From: Desulfobulbus sp. | GTDB lineage: Bacteria; Desulfobacterota; Desulfobulbia; Desulfobulbales; Desulfobulbaceae | Assembly (NCBI GenBank): GCA_030600525.1 | Contig: JAUVLX010000054.1 | Location: 1-14,696, forward strand | DNA: 14,696 bases | Reading direction: 5' to 3' | Part shown: one piece after another, positions 14,646-14,696 of the stretch | How positions within the stretch are numbered: position 1 is the first letter of the stretch | Layout: each line of letters begins with the position of its first letter | Translations under genes and position numbers: made by a program | The notes under the pieces: model-generated | What the model was told of the DNA's origin: nothing | Databases searched by the model: none | The model's input: only the letters and a program-made list of their open reading frames with translations

Positions 14646-14687
14646 AATCCCCCAGCTCTTTTTAAAAGAGCTGGGGGATTTTTTTTT
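14646..14687 (+). terminator. Intrinsic terminator of riboswitch 4 (expression platform)
   Basis: AATCCCCCAGCTCTTTT (14646-14662) pairs perfectly with AAAAGAGCTGGGGGATT (14664-14680), and a long T tract follows. CTGGG at 14638-14642 can instead pair with CCCAG at 14651-14655, a fold that excludes the terminator. A further hairpin, AAACTGC with GCAGTTT (14594-14618), lies between aptamer and terminator. Confidence 0.93.
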
Positions 14688-14696
14688 GGTTTTTTT

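Noticed and set aside
1..14696. CRISPR arrays, tRNA or rRNA genes, prophage genes
   Set aside because: No regularly spaced direct repeats, no tRNA-like cloverleaf sequence and no rRNA-like stretch was seen on either strand by eye.

Overview
This 14.7 kb window looks like a Gram-negative anaerobe, most plausibly a sulfate-reducing or sulfur-disproportionating deltaproteobacterium (Desulfobulbales-like). The basis is an outer-membrane beta-barrel protein, a PAS/LuxR regulator of a type common in that group, an oxygen-sensitive class III ribonucleotide reductase, and moderate GC. The taxon is inferred and was not tested by any search.

Layout. Positions 1-2567 (minus strand) hold part of an IS66-type insertion element: a full-length TnpC-like transposase overlapping a downstream DruA/DUF4338-family gene, with no tnpA or tnpB. 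Positions 2722-3635 (plus) hold a PAS-coiled coil-LuxR regulator ending in a terminator. Positions 3654-3974 (plus) hold a small gene with its own promoter, whose 65-residue product is an internal repeat. About 460 bases without a convincing gene follow. Positions 4437-6300 (plus) hold promoter, cobalamin riboswitch, terminator, a long leader and a porin-like outer-membrane protein. Positions 6514-6792 (minus) encode an HU protein. Positions 6876-10907 (minus) hold a second cobalamin riboswitch with terminator and an operon encoding a substrate-binding protein, permease, ATPase and an FmdE-like protein. Positions 11167-14155 (minus) hold promoter, third cobalamin riboswitch, nrdD and nrdG. Positions 14331-14687 (plus) hold promoter, a fourth cobalamin riboswitch and a terminator; its gene lies beyond the window.

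How the parts fit. Four cobalamin riboswitches within about 10.2 kb make this a vitamin B12 regulon cluster. The nrdDG leader fits the known logic in which a B12-independent ribonucleotide reductase is repressed when B12 is available. The other visible targets are a non-TonB porin and a TauABC/SsuABC-type importer with an FmdE-like partner. Neither is a classical B12 uptake protein (BtuB, BtuFCD), so together they are candidates for an undescribed envelope route for a cobamide, a corrinoid precursor, a lower-ligand base or cobalt. Three of the four leaders share one expression-platform design (GGGC, then ATCCC opening a long terminator stem with a T tract). The nrdD leader lacks a terminator and appears to act on the ribosome binding site.
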